A DNA stretch of 64,000 bases. Source: Armillaria gallica. Its lineage: Eukaryota > Basidiomycota > Agaricomycetes > Agaricales > Physalacriaceae. The stretch covers positions 1,736,001 to 1,800,000 of the forward strand of contig JBANDB010000018.1 in the NCBI GenBank assembly GCA_037576215.1, read 5' to 3'. Positions 45,890 to 56,700 of the stretch are shown here, piece by piece (within the stretch, counting starts at the first letter, position 1; each line of letters opens with the position of its first letter). The translations under genes and the position numbers were made by a program. Below the pieces are notes generated by a model. It was given only the letters and a program-made list of their open reading frames with translations, searched no databases and was not told the origin of the DNA.

Positions 45890-47830
45890 CTAGGTAACAG
45901 GGATGTCCATGTCTGGCCAGGTATAGATATTGGAAAACAACTGTGCAGGCAGGTGAATAGGATAAACTCCTGCCTGAGACAGCTGACACAAGGATTTCAA
46001 GTCAGTTACAGGTACCCAGTAGAAGGAAAGAAGCTTACAAGTCGAAGTGCATCTGCAATCGCACTTGGCAGTTTGTCCAGGTCCCGCAGATAACAGCCAA
46101 GACCTACCTGGCAAAATAGAAAGTTGCTGGTATACGGAGTAGCCTTTGAACTTGGTGAAGAATCCGAATTGATCACCAAGTGCTGACTACCTGGAAAATG
46201 CAAGCTGCCAGGAAACAGGGATTTAAAGTTCTGAAAAATGGATTAGAGTCTCATAACAGATTAGATGGAGCTCTGGTACCTGGAAACTGATAACCAGATG
46301 ATGAGGATCCTGCACCAACCATGGAGTCCAATCCGGGTCAAAGAAGCAGGGTCCCAAGTTATTAGCAACTGCAGTAACCGTCATAAGGAATCGCAAGGTC
46401 AAGGGATCTTCATCATCCAGAAAATGTTTGACATGAGCAACCTACCTGGAGACTTAGTAAGAAAAGGACGTCGTATTCCAGGGACACTCACCAGGAAAGG
46501 TTGCACATGGTTAATTAAATTTGCCATGTCCGGCTGACACCAATTAACCAGGATGTCAAAATCAAGTACTTGAGGATACCGGGTACGCACCAAGTGCAGG
46601 AAGAGGTAGTAATCCACCTGTAACAAGGAAGGAAGATCCTTCCAGTTGAAAGGAAGAGGCAAATCTTCAGGCCAGAATGGGGAAGAAACCATTAATAAAG
46701 AGAGGTAGCTTGGCACTGGAGAAATCCTGAGTCAAAGTAACCTGCCTAGTCAATTATCTGGCTAAGTCAGCCGATAAATGAAATCTCTGGGCATTGAAAT
46801 TTTAAAGACATGTTTGGAACTTAGTAACAAAATATGCATTCAGGTGCACATCAAGCCATTCAGGAGGTGAGTGCAAATTCTAAGTACTAGTACTCTAAAA
46901 ATTACTGTTAACATCAGAAGGGGCTACAGTGTTATTAGAAGACAGCTAGAACAGCAGATAAGACCTCTACTTAAAAAAGAATGAGATAAGTGTACCAGGT
47001 TCACAAACCAGGCATCGGAAGTGGCACCCTGGAAGTAATCCCAATGGAGACCTTGATGGAAAGTGTGCTCAGGAGTGACCCAGAAACGGTTTCGTTTATA
47101 TGGAAGACTGGGTAGAGCCAGCACGTGAACTTCACCAGGAAAAATATCCATAGGATCAAAATTGGGTTTGGAATACTACCAGATTGTTAGACCAGGTTGT
47201 AAAAAATATGAAGTGCAAACATACCCCAAGCAACTTGAACATCCTGGTAGAGTCAGCTACTTTCCAAGCATCCCAAGAGGTGGATTGGAAAGCCAGGCTC
47301 AAGTTATTAGCCAGGGCGGTAAGAGCTGCCAGGAAACAGATAACAACCAGGTTGACATCTTTGGGAAAGTAAACTTTGTGAGCAGCCTGGAAATGGGTAA
47401 ATGAACAGAATGAACGTGAAAGAATGTATATACCAAGAAAGGATGAACAGAATCCAGCATAGACTTGATTTCGGGTTGCAAGTAAGTCGACAAGGTATTC
47501 ATATCCACCAATGGAGGATGACAAGCATGAGCCTGGTGAAGTAAGATATAGTGATTGGAGGCCAAGAGTGATCTGAATTGCTCTGGGGGGATCCCCATGT
47601 CAAGGGTGAGTGGGTTCAGGAATGCCTTGTGACCCATGGAACAGCAAGGTACAGCAGGAATAGAATTTTGAAAAGTTAAGGTTTTATATCCAAGTCCTGC
47701 AGCCATGCCTGGCCAATCCAGCGACATAAGGAACTCAAGAATTTCACCATATCTGGTTGGATTTCCCAGATCGTGATCAGGGTATCTGATCGCAAAGCAA
47801 CAAAGTTTAGTCGCATAAAAGCTCCAGGTA
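45890..47830 (-). pseudogene. Element A antisense gene 2: two tandem homologous domains (unrecognised)
   Basis: Opposite strand to gag-pol. Two segments of ~150 codons resemble each other: FRSLLASNHYILLHQAHACH (about 47585-47530) matches LPSLLQVDYYLFLHLVRTRY (about 46640-46580), each followed by a ~46-48 bp GT-AG intron at the same place after HPFL / QPFL and by FLAALTALANNLSLAF / FLMTVTAVANNLGPCF with a conserved W. A further intron follows domain 1, then PSLPYKRNRFWVTPEH. The last exons give LPSAIADALRLVSFFPST and, after an intron, AGVYPIHLPAQLF to a stop at 45892-45890. Several stops are present. It may be one gene or two neighbouring paralogues; no known family recognised. Confidence 0.6.
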
Positions 47831-48061
47831 CCTCATAGTGGGACCAGGTTTAGCTTACTGGGACTTAAGTTCTTTTAAAGCAGAATACACCTTGATGAGT
47901 CAAAAAGACTTAGCATTCATACCAGGAAGAGACAACAGTAAACAACCCTTTTTGGGCATGGCATTCAAAGGTGGAACATACAATGTTGTAAAAATAAATG
48001 TTTATATAAAAGAAAAATGGTCCATGATGTTGTTCAGTAAAGTATATAAAAAGAAGTGTGA

Positions 48062-50028
48062 TTAGTCTGACTCGGAATCCAGGACAACCCTCAGCACATC
48101 TTGCAATGAATAGGACAGGTGGCTAAGAGGTGACCAACAAGCATCTCCCAGTGCCAGATGATGCTGCTGAGACATCTTGAAAAGCCATGCACTCCTCCCA
48201 TACCCCTGCCCACCTGTTGAGACTGAACTTACACCCTGTGAGACTGAGAGTATAAGTAATCATGAAAGCCAAAACAGAGAAAGAGGTATAACATGACTTA
48301 CCAATGAAGTATCCTTGGGAGGTTTAGCAGGAGAAGGATCCAGCTCATCAATTAGAGCACCCTCGACCTGGTCGCCATTGGCCTCATCCTTGTCATCATC
48401 ATTGTCAACCTTCTTCGTGGATGTATTGGACTTTCACTTCTTCTTCTTGTCCTGTATAACAGTGAACTCGGGAAGTTGTGGCTTGGGGGATGTCTCGCCG
48501 TGAACAGTCAAAGGGCAAGGATAGTAGTGATGGAGTTGAGGAGAAGCGATGCACTGAAGCACCCCATCCTCATCCTGAACGAGACCCATGTCAATCAAAA
48601 GGCGACGGCCAGTGGAGTATTCCTTGGAAAAGTTCTCAAAAGCATCAGTATTATGAGCTCCTTTGACTTGCAAAAACACCTGAAGCAAGTTGCACAGCGC
48701 AGCGGTTCAGAGCTGGTAAGCCTCATACAATGCATTCAGGAGGTGATGAATATGGCAATTGGCAGCAAGGAAGTTACGGTTGTGCATCTCAATGACTGGA
48801 ATAGTAAGTTAGCAAATAGAATAGCAGGAAATAGGGTATACATACAAGGGTGTGCAGCTTGGGTGAGCGGCAGCAAGTTATCATGGATGTCCTGTAAATC
48901 ATTGGCTTGGAGACAACAGATGCAATGCCCCCAGTGGCAGCAATTGGCACAGGATGACAAAGGTTCCTTGTGTTGGCATAAAACACAGTGGCCTGCACAC
49001 ATGGTGCATCCTGTTGCATCCTAAAGGCCATGAGCAAAAGTAGCAAACACCATAGTAAGTGCATATGCACCTTGTGAGGCAACCGCAGAGCAGAGAGCAA
49101 GGGTAAATCAGTAAAAATCCGGTCAAGCATGAGCTCCACAGTGATTGGAGTAGGAGAGCAACCCCGAGGATCAGCATGCATATCCTCAAAGATAACAGCG
49201 GGAGGAGGAGTAACTCCTTTTGTCTAGCAAAGAGTCGGAGCCTTGACAATTGGCACTTTGGTACCTTTGTGACCGCGAGAGCAGGTGGGAACTTTCCCAG
49301 CGGTGACAGAACCCTCTTTTGCTGATAGACCTGGTTCACTCTTGACTTTGCTAGTCAATGTCTTGGATGGAGGTGGTGCAGGCTCAGTGGTTCTCTCTTG
49401 AGAAGGAGGAGTCTGCTCATGTTTCAATTGCTTCTTGGACAGTTTGTTGGCTTTGGGTTTTGGCTCAGGCTTTGTAGAAGACGTCTTTACTGATTGATTC
49501 GAAGGAGAATGATCACGGGTCTTCCTCTTCTTTGTGGTCAGCTGTGAACTCTTCTGGGTACTAGAGGATGCCTCCAGGGGTGGAGTTTTTTCTTTAAGGT
49601 ACTTAAAATCCTTTGAAGTAAAAGCACCGTTCTCCTGGCAAAACTGTAAGAAAAAAAATGAATGATAAAGTATTCAGAAATACACACTTTCAATATTTTA
49701 GTAACTTCATCAGGATCAAACATCCACACCTTCCAGTGCCCCTTCTGAAGACAGATGGGAAGTTCATGAGCAGTACCCAAAGTGGTGGCATAGAGTTGAT
49801 CAACCACCTCAGAGAATGGTCAGGGATTAGTGGCATGATAAGTAGACTACAACACACGAACAAGTTAGTGAAAGAACAAGAAGGAGGACTTCAACATACC
49901 AAGAAGACATCTGCCTCCTCCACTTGGCTCGCGATAGTCGGGTTGCTTAATGCTTTACAAAGTTCAGTGTTCCATAGGGCTGGTGCCTTATTAATTGCAG
50001 AATGAAGGAGGGCATACGAAGCAGACAT
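48062..50028 (-). pseudogene. Element A antisense gene 1: six exons, Cys-rich finger (unrecognised family)
   Basis: Starts 327 bp inside the 3' LTR and runs against pol. Exons 50028-49900, 49846-49688, 49643-49071, 49020-48846, 48795-48302 and 48235-48062; introns of 53, 44, 50, 50 and 66 bp, all GT-AG, joining in frame to ~568 codons and ending in a natural TAA. Four in-frame stops: TGA 49822-49820, TAG 49226-49224, TGA 48709-48707, TGA 48436-48434. Layout: N-terminal region (MSASYALLHSAINKAPALWN), a Lys/Pro/Ser-rich linker with TTKKRKTRD (possible nuclear signal), a Cys/His-rich finger in exon 4 (C-x2-C-x-G-H-C-x2-C-x8-C-A-N-C-C-x2-G-H-C), a helical region and an acidic linker (NDDDKDEANG). 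Likely nucleic-acid-binding by composition; function unknown. Confidence 0.75.
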
Positions 50029-50354
50029 AACAACAAGTAAGAAGGTGGAGCAGGGGAGCTCGACACAGAAAGAGAAAAGCAAGAAGTAACCACCAGGGTT
50101 CCACAATGTGAAAAATTTAAAGGTATCCTGGTCCATGCACCAGAAGCAAGGAAGCATGCCCTGGAATGTTGCAAGAACAGCAGAGGGACTTCAATCAAAA
50201 TCCATGATGCATGCTGATTAGATGCCAGTGAGAAAAACAGTTCTAAAATTAGCAAGTAACTATCTGGACATCAGTGTACCTAGCAACCTAAAAAATGAGC
50301 ATGGTCACAAGTGACTGGGACAGTTGATCTTTAGTTGAGGGGAGATGATACACC

Positions 50355-51296
50355 TGCCAGGTGTACACCCTTTAAAAACACATGTAAATTAACATTTTCT
50401 GGCAATATAATGGTATTACATTGTACCAATCAGTACAATATGAAAAGAAAGTAACACATTGTAAAACAGAAAGGGCAACCTGGCAACTTCTATATGAGCT
50501 GTTCTAATGCTTGAATAGAAGATCAGGTATTCTACCCGGTCGACCAAAGGTCCAGGCTGTGACTCATATGGTGTAATCACCTGGCATCTCAGCGGAAGTG
50601 ATCAGATCACCTGGTGATTGATCTAGTACAATTGATCAACCTGGTAGCTGCTGATGAGATAATATCTGCCAGGCAGAGAGTTTAGCCTCACCAGGCTGGG
50701 TCAGCAAGCATATTAGTCAGTTGCAAGACATTGGCAATAGTGTATCAGTAGAATAGTATAAATACAGTGCATGTATCTAGTGGGGAATCAGGTTTCTGAC
50801 CCCCGGAACGCTACCAGGTGAATAGTACGGGTTTAATTGGTTAAGAGCTTCAAGTCATAGACTCATCTGGAATAGAAATATTGTGACCTGGTCACTTCGT
50901 GTGTGCAAGAACAGTAAAGCAAGCAAGCAGTATAAGCTAGAAACAGAAAGACAAGGCCTGAGAAACAGTTCAGAACCAGTCAGAGTGTTTTAAGTTGCAA
51001 CCAGGTGCAAAGTATCAGTATTGAAACTGCACCAGGCAGCCAGCACGAGTTCAGAACCTGCACCAGGCAGTTATTTTGTATCAGTTTAAGTTTGTGTTCA
51101 GTAACAAGTCAAGCTTAGAGTGAAAACACAATATATCTTTTATATACAATCATATTCATTGCACCTGGAACTTGTAAACTACAGTACAAAGCATCGTAAC
51201 TTGGTATACTCTACCTCCCTTTGAACCACAATTACTGAGTGTTTGTGTAGTGTGTTGTGTGTAGCATGTCACATCTATATAGGTGCTCAGCACCTT
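50355..51296 (+). repeat. Element A 3' LTR
   Basis: 942 bp, begins TGCCAGGTGTACACCC, preceded by a purine-rich tract (GAGGGGAGATGATA, about 50338-50350). TATA box at 50757-50764. The region after it (TCAAATGG...) is outside the element. Confidence 0.9.
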
Positions 51297-52990
51297 TCAA
51301 ATGGATCCTCAATCACATTGCAGACAGATAGAGATGCTGTCTTTACATGATTTTAACGAACACTACCACATGGTCCAGCATGAGTGGAAGAAAATGACTA
51401 GGTTTTGATGGGCAGGAACAGGTGTAAATAAAGGGAAAGTGACAAATTTGAAATTTATATTCTGAATTATCCCCAACTCTTGAAGTCTGCTTTGGAATCT
51501 TCGAACCTGTTCATCAAACAACCATAACTGGTGATGAGGAAATAAGGGATACACTTCCATTATCTGCAAGCCCCATGATTTCAAATTGCGAAATCCCGGT
51601 TGTGAGAGTGCTATGGCCAGACTTTTGAAACCACCCGTTAACCAGTCAAGCGGGAATGTGAAGTTTAACCCTTCTAGTGTGAGTGGGACATCTGAGTGTG
51701 TAAAGAGAACCTGTACAACTGTGTCAGAGAGTTCAGTGTCATTGGTTATAGAATGATTTCAGTCTGGTGAGAGGAAGAAAAACTGGTAGGGAGTGAGCTC
51801 GACTATGGCAGGTTCAAGTGATTAGGACATATACCTGGTTGGTCTTCTGGTGTTGCGACGTCAAGGTGGACACTGATTATGTCTGGATAAGGTCCTCAAG
51901 ATTGTGGGGATGAGATTGGGAAACAGCTGCCACTTGTAAAGACTTGAGGGAGAATGAACAGCCATCTCAAAGGAGCAGTGATAAGTCCTCTGCTGACTTG
52001 GTCTCTAGGTGCTCTAGATCAATGCCACAACCAATGGTAGTGTAGAATGTCAGCATGACTTGTAGAATAGGATGCTGCTGACTGTGAGTTTCTTCAGTGT
52101 CAGAAGGAGACTTGCTGGTAGGCTGAAAATTTATCCATGGCTCAGAATTCCAAGTAGGATAACTCAAGGTCTCTGAGTCCGGTCACAGAGGGAAGAATCA
52201 TGGTATTGTTAATGTTGGTAGCACTGAGTTTCATGGTGTGAACTTTGGTGCACCACAGAAAGAGAGTCGGCAGAGATGTCATCCCATAAGCCTTCTATTT
52301 TGATGCTGCACAAGCAGGGCATAGGAGTCTGACCTATAATATCTTTGAAAAATGTAGTCATGAATCCATAGAGATACAATGTGTGAAAGATATAGGGAAA
52401 GCAGGCTGTGCGAAGGATGGAGGATGTGAGGGAAAGTCATTTGATACTCATGATATGGAGATGTGACAGAATCTCTTCACAACAATAGCTGCCATCACTT
52501 TGTCCTTGTGTAATAATTAAAGACGAAAGAGCACTATGCACAGTGCAGGGGCCAGCGGTTTGACCAATGACAAGATGAATCCGGACTAAACTGGCAGCTT
52601 CTCTCTTTGCTCGGGTCACATTCCACTTAAATTGTACCAGTACATATTCTAGCCAATATGCTTCAAATTGAGGCCCGGAGATCTGGATTGCCCAATTCGA
52701 TGAAGGTCAAAACATGAAAAGAAGGAGCGCTCCTGAGTCATTGGTTCAGCCACCCAAACAAAGTGATGCAAACAGCAACATGTCTTCACCTCTGACTGCC
52801 ATGATCCTTACTTAGCTCTTTTCCAGAATTCTGTGAATTGTTGTCATTAGCTCTTTGTAAGACCTTGCTGCTCAATCAATATGGGCTACTTGGATTTAAT
52901 GTGGAAATGATGGCCATCAAGGAACATGGGTCTTACTCGCAGCTCCTGTCTGACATGAATCCATAACGCACATGTTGTCAGGGAATTTTG
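51297..52990 (-). pseudogene. Degenerate leucine-rich, possibly F-box/LRR-like host gene
   Basis: Several minus-strand pieces have leucine-rich-repeat character, for example VTGLRDLELSYLEF (about 52195-52155) preceded by KLSATNINNTM, and FRNLKSWGLQIMEVYP (about 51595-51550) preceded by LTLEGLNFTFPLDWLTGGF. Pieces lie in different frames with stops. Basidiomycetes have many F-box/LRR proteins of this size, but no F-box is identifiable, so the family is only a guess. Confidence 0.35.
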
Positions 52991-53035
52991 GACCTCATCA
53001 TATTTGGGAAGCATATTAGGAGTAGCATGTGACCA

Positions 53036-53395
53036 GTGCTGGTGATAAGGATGCTGGTACGTGTTTGCGATATTGATATTTTTGTATGCTTATTGGACTC
53101 AGATTGCTATGTAACTTTACACTGGAAACCTGCATTGGATTTTGTTGGGCAGCACTTCATCTCAAGAGATCAGTGGGAAACTGCCTTTTATCATGTGTGT
53201 ATGTTGTCTCTTGTCCATTATCTTCCCTTGTATGTTGATGCTGGTTTATATAATAGTGTTTACCGCCTGTTTCACTGGGTTCCTACGGCAGTTATCTGCC
53301 ATGCCCATACTGGGCAGGTGGGCCCCACACCTTCAACAATTTATTTTGAGGTCGTTTCTTCTTTAGTACTTATAAATCTGGTATATATAAATTGA
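53036..53395 (+). other. Open frame of 119 codons, unrecognised
   Basis: Not similar to anything I can name. It contains a hydrophobic central part and no signature motif; an overlapping frame is open as well. Listed because it is the longest frame in this stretch, not because coding is supported. Confidence 0.2.
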
Positions 53396-53705
53396 ATATA
53401 TTCATATGAACCATGGAGTTAACATTTGTGGCTCAAAATGCGATGAGGATGATGCTATTCACTCAAGACACAATTCCCTGCCAAAGTTATTTGCCATCAG
53501 GCCAAGTTTCACCTGTGTGAGCGTTCTTTCTCTACTCCTGTCACATATTCTGTCCCTATAGTCATGTTGCTTAGCTGCTGCTATTGTAGTAACCTCTGTG
53601 TCAGTCTGGTATGTTATTTTGTGATATAATGTGGTGCACATGCTGAAAGAACTTCTTTTCATAAATAGCTCGCATTTTCTAAATTTCAAGCTCTATTTCC
53701 TGCAG

Positions 53706-56700
53706 CATGGCACATCCAAGCAGTGTGAAGGATGGCCCAAGACCAGACAATGCTCCCAGGTGAGGACGGCCACCAAAACCATGACATATTCCATCCCAGG
53801 AGGAAAATGGTCAGTATGTCTCATTCTAAAGTTCAAATATTCTACTCACTGTATGTGACATCTGTAGACTTGGATGCTGATGACAAATACGAATTTAATG
53901 ATGAGGAGTACTCGGAGGAGTTTTTGAGGTGTCTGGATAAGGCTGAAAGCGATGCTATAGCCAGTAAGTTGATTCTCCTTTCAATTTCGGAGTTTTTCAT
54001 GATTTTCTGGCTGCCTCTTAATGCAGAGCTCAAGCGATTGGAAGCAGAAGCAGACACCCATGAGAAATGTCTTGTGGACCTGCAGGAGGCTGCAAATCAT
54101 CTGCTTAGCCATACAGACCATTCTTTTTTGTTGCAACATAGGATACTCATATTCTCCTATAGAACTGTTCTTTAATCCACTTGCAGGACCCCTCTCTGAT
54201 GCGGTGACACACTTGAAAAGTGTTCACACGTGTAATTTTGCGAAATGTATTAATACATACATTTTATAAAAGCTAGATACCGAGGAAATGAGATATACCT
54301 TAGAGTGCAATGTCCTAAGTGCAGGCAATGCAATATCTTGAGTGATGTTCGGTGGAGCGCATGGCTTAACTGTAGAGTGATACCAGAAGGGTCATGCTAA
54401 GTCTAAAGCCCCAGCACTTGACACTGAATACACTGACAATGCACAGAAGACGTGCGCTAAGAATAGAACCAGCGAAGCTCAGGAGATAATTGATACTTCA
54501 CGCAACCTTGATCTATGACGCACAAGGCACTGCCATGCCGGGAGCTAGCACTCTAGACCTCAGAATGTGTAGAATTGAAGTAAGACTGATGTCTCTGACT
54601 TCGGCCGATGCGCGCGAGGCCTAGACTGAAAGCCAGTGGTCCTAGAAGACCAGGGAAATCACTAGAAGATATTATTACCATAAAGAAGAGTTGCGGGGTA
54701 GGCTATAACTCCGAGGAGATACTAGGCGACATCAGTACGCATGTATAGCACGGCTAACCGATGTTGCGCAGCTGAGAGACTGGGATCTGGCCCCAAGCCG
54801 GAGCTCTGAGTAAGCACCAAGCAATGGCATGATTATAGCAACATGTGCGGGACCCAAGAAAGGAAGTTCCGCAAGCCAAGAGTTACTATTTAAGGTTGTA
54901 TTGATTTGTAGAGTGCATAGTATAAATACCGTAGTATAGTAATAGTGTAAAAGGTTCAGACCCCCGCTGTAGTTGCGCGCAAGCCTCCCGCTTGACACTC
55001 TAGCTTTGGGATTAGTTTGTAGCTTCGAGCGAGAGAATATACCTTTTATTGATAACATTTGAGAGACTTGAGTAGCGCGCGAGGCATAGAAAGCTAGCAG
55101 GGGACTTGGGGACGGTTTGAGTGATTGGTTGACTTGTGCTCCACCCTGAGAATAAGAGATATTGTGTCAGTGCAGACACACTCTTGAGTTTTGAGGGTTT
55201 CATGTGATGCGCGGTGCTACAGGTGGCAGAGGTTCAAACCCTTTGGTCTGATTAGCACGTGCTTAGTTGGGTATACCATTCCGCAAGTGGCAGAGGTTCA
55301 AACCCTTTGGCTTGTCGGACAGCGTTTCTTGGGTGCGAGATACTACAGGTGGCAGAGGTTCAAACCCTTTGGTCTGGTTAGTGTTCGTACAGAGGCCTTC
55401 TTTTAACGCGCGGTGCTACAGGCAGCACAGGTTCAAACCCTGTGGTCTGATTAGTGCGTGCTTGAGGGTTCTCATTTCCGCAAGCGGCAGAGGTTCAAAC
55501 CCTTTGGCTTGTCGGACGGGGTTTATTTGGTTATTGTTTCTCTGGATTGGCACAGGTTCAAACCCTGTGGATCTACGATCGGTTTTGGAAGCTGGAGCGC
55601 ATAGGTTCAAATCCTGTGGCTTGAGTGGACGTGTTTTGAAGGGTTTCTGCTTAGAGCGCAAGCTTTGAGTCGTGTTTAGAGTGTGTTTAAGTTCTTAGTG
55701 GTCACCTGTGTGTGTCGCGCGAGGCTTATTGAGGGTTTTGTTGGTGTGTGGCGACGTATCATGTATTGCAGTACACCTTGCCTTGAGGCCTGGCGACATT
55801 GGTCGCCCCTCTTGTTATAAAAGCCTTTGGACTTAGAGAGATCTAGATACATGACGCGCGCTATTGCTATACGTGTGTATCGTATATTCTGAGAGTTTAG
55901 TTGTTTTGCTTCAATCTGCTTCTATCGCATAATATCCCCCCAAGAACTTTGAGGGTTTGTGTGTGTAGTGTTGGGTGTGAGTGTGATCAGTGTCTTCGAC
56001 ACTGCTGCATTTCTAGCCTGCGCGCACAGAGTCTCTTCAGCGGCAAGTGATGAGGATGAGGACCTGGACTCCCAAAACAAAGCTGTGCCCCCATGCATCA
56101 GTCATAATACTGGGAATGAACCAATAGCACAATGCCATAATGCAAATGACAAACCTGGAGGGAGGTATATCACACCTTTGAATTTCCTTGTTAAAATTGA
56201 CACATTTTTCACTACTGTGGTTTGCTAAGCCAAAATATATGCAAGACTGGCTGTACCAGTACTTTGCTATAGTTATACACCTGCTTATCCACAATAAATA
56301 TGGTGGCAAGATTCTGCTTGCACCATCAACATTTACAAAGTCTAAACCTTATGCCCCACCAAAGCTCTAGATCTGTTCTCCAGAACCAGTCATGTCTCTG
56401 TCTGTGCATTGGTTTGAGCCCACCCTTCTCTTCCACCCCTGTGTCTTTCTTTGGCTTGTACATTTCTTTTTCAATGTATTATCCTGTCCCAAATGCAGAA
56501 AACCACTTGAAAAGAATGGTGTGCTGCCACCTTGTCATGTTGTAGACCTCGAGGATTCATTCTACATTGTTGCATGGGCATATTATTGCTGGCAGGGCTG
56601 TCAAGCACATTTTCATGGGTGGAGCCAGTGTCTTCTAAACTCATTACCCCCGTATGTGTGTTTGGCTTTTCCTGCTATGCTCTCGCACAAAATGGGCTTG

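Larger units (their letters stand above)
17948..51296 (+). mobile_element. Giant Ty3/Gypsy element A (~15.9 kb without the nested element B)
   Basis: Bounded by two same-orientation 942-bp LTRs that differ at about 12 positions by eye. Internal order is PBS, gag, a second gag-region frame, nested element B (21000-38476), protease, RT, RNase H, integrase, then ~6.5 kb holding three genes on the opposite strand, then the 3' LTR. The word CCTGG/CCAGG is unusually frequent in LTRs, gag-pol and antisense region alike, which supports treating all of it as one element. No clear target duplication (left flank ATGCT, right flank TCAAA). Confidence 0.8.

Noticed and set aside
51297..53000. Confident F-box annotation
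   Set aside because: Only leucine-rich segments are visible; no F-box motif could be recognised.
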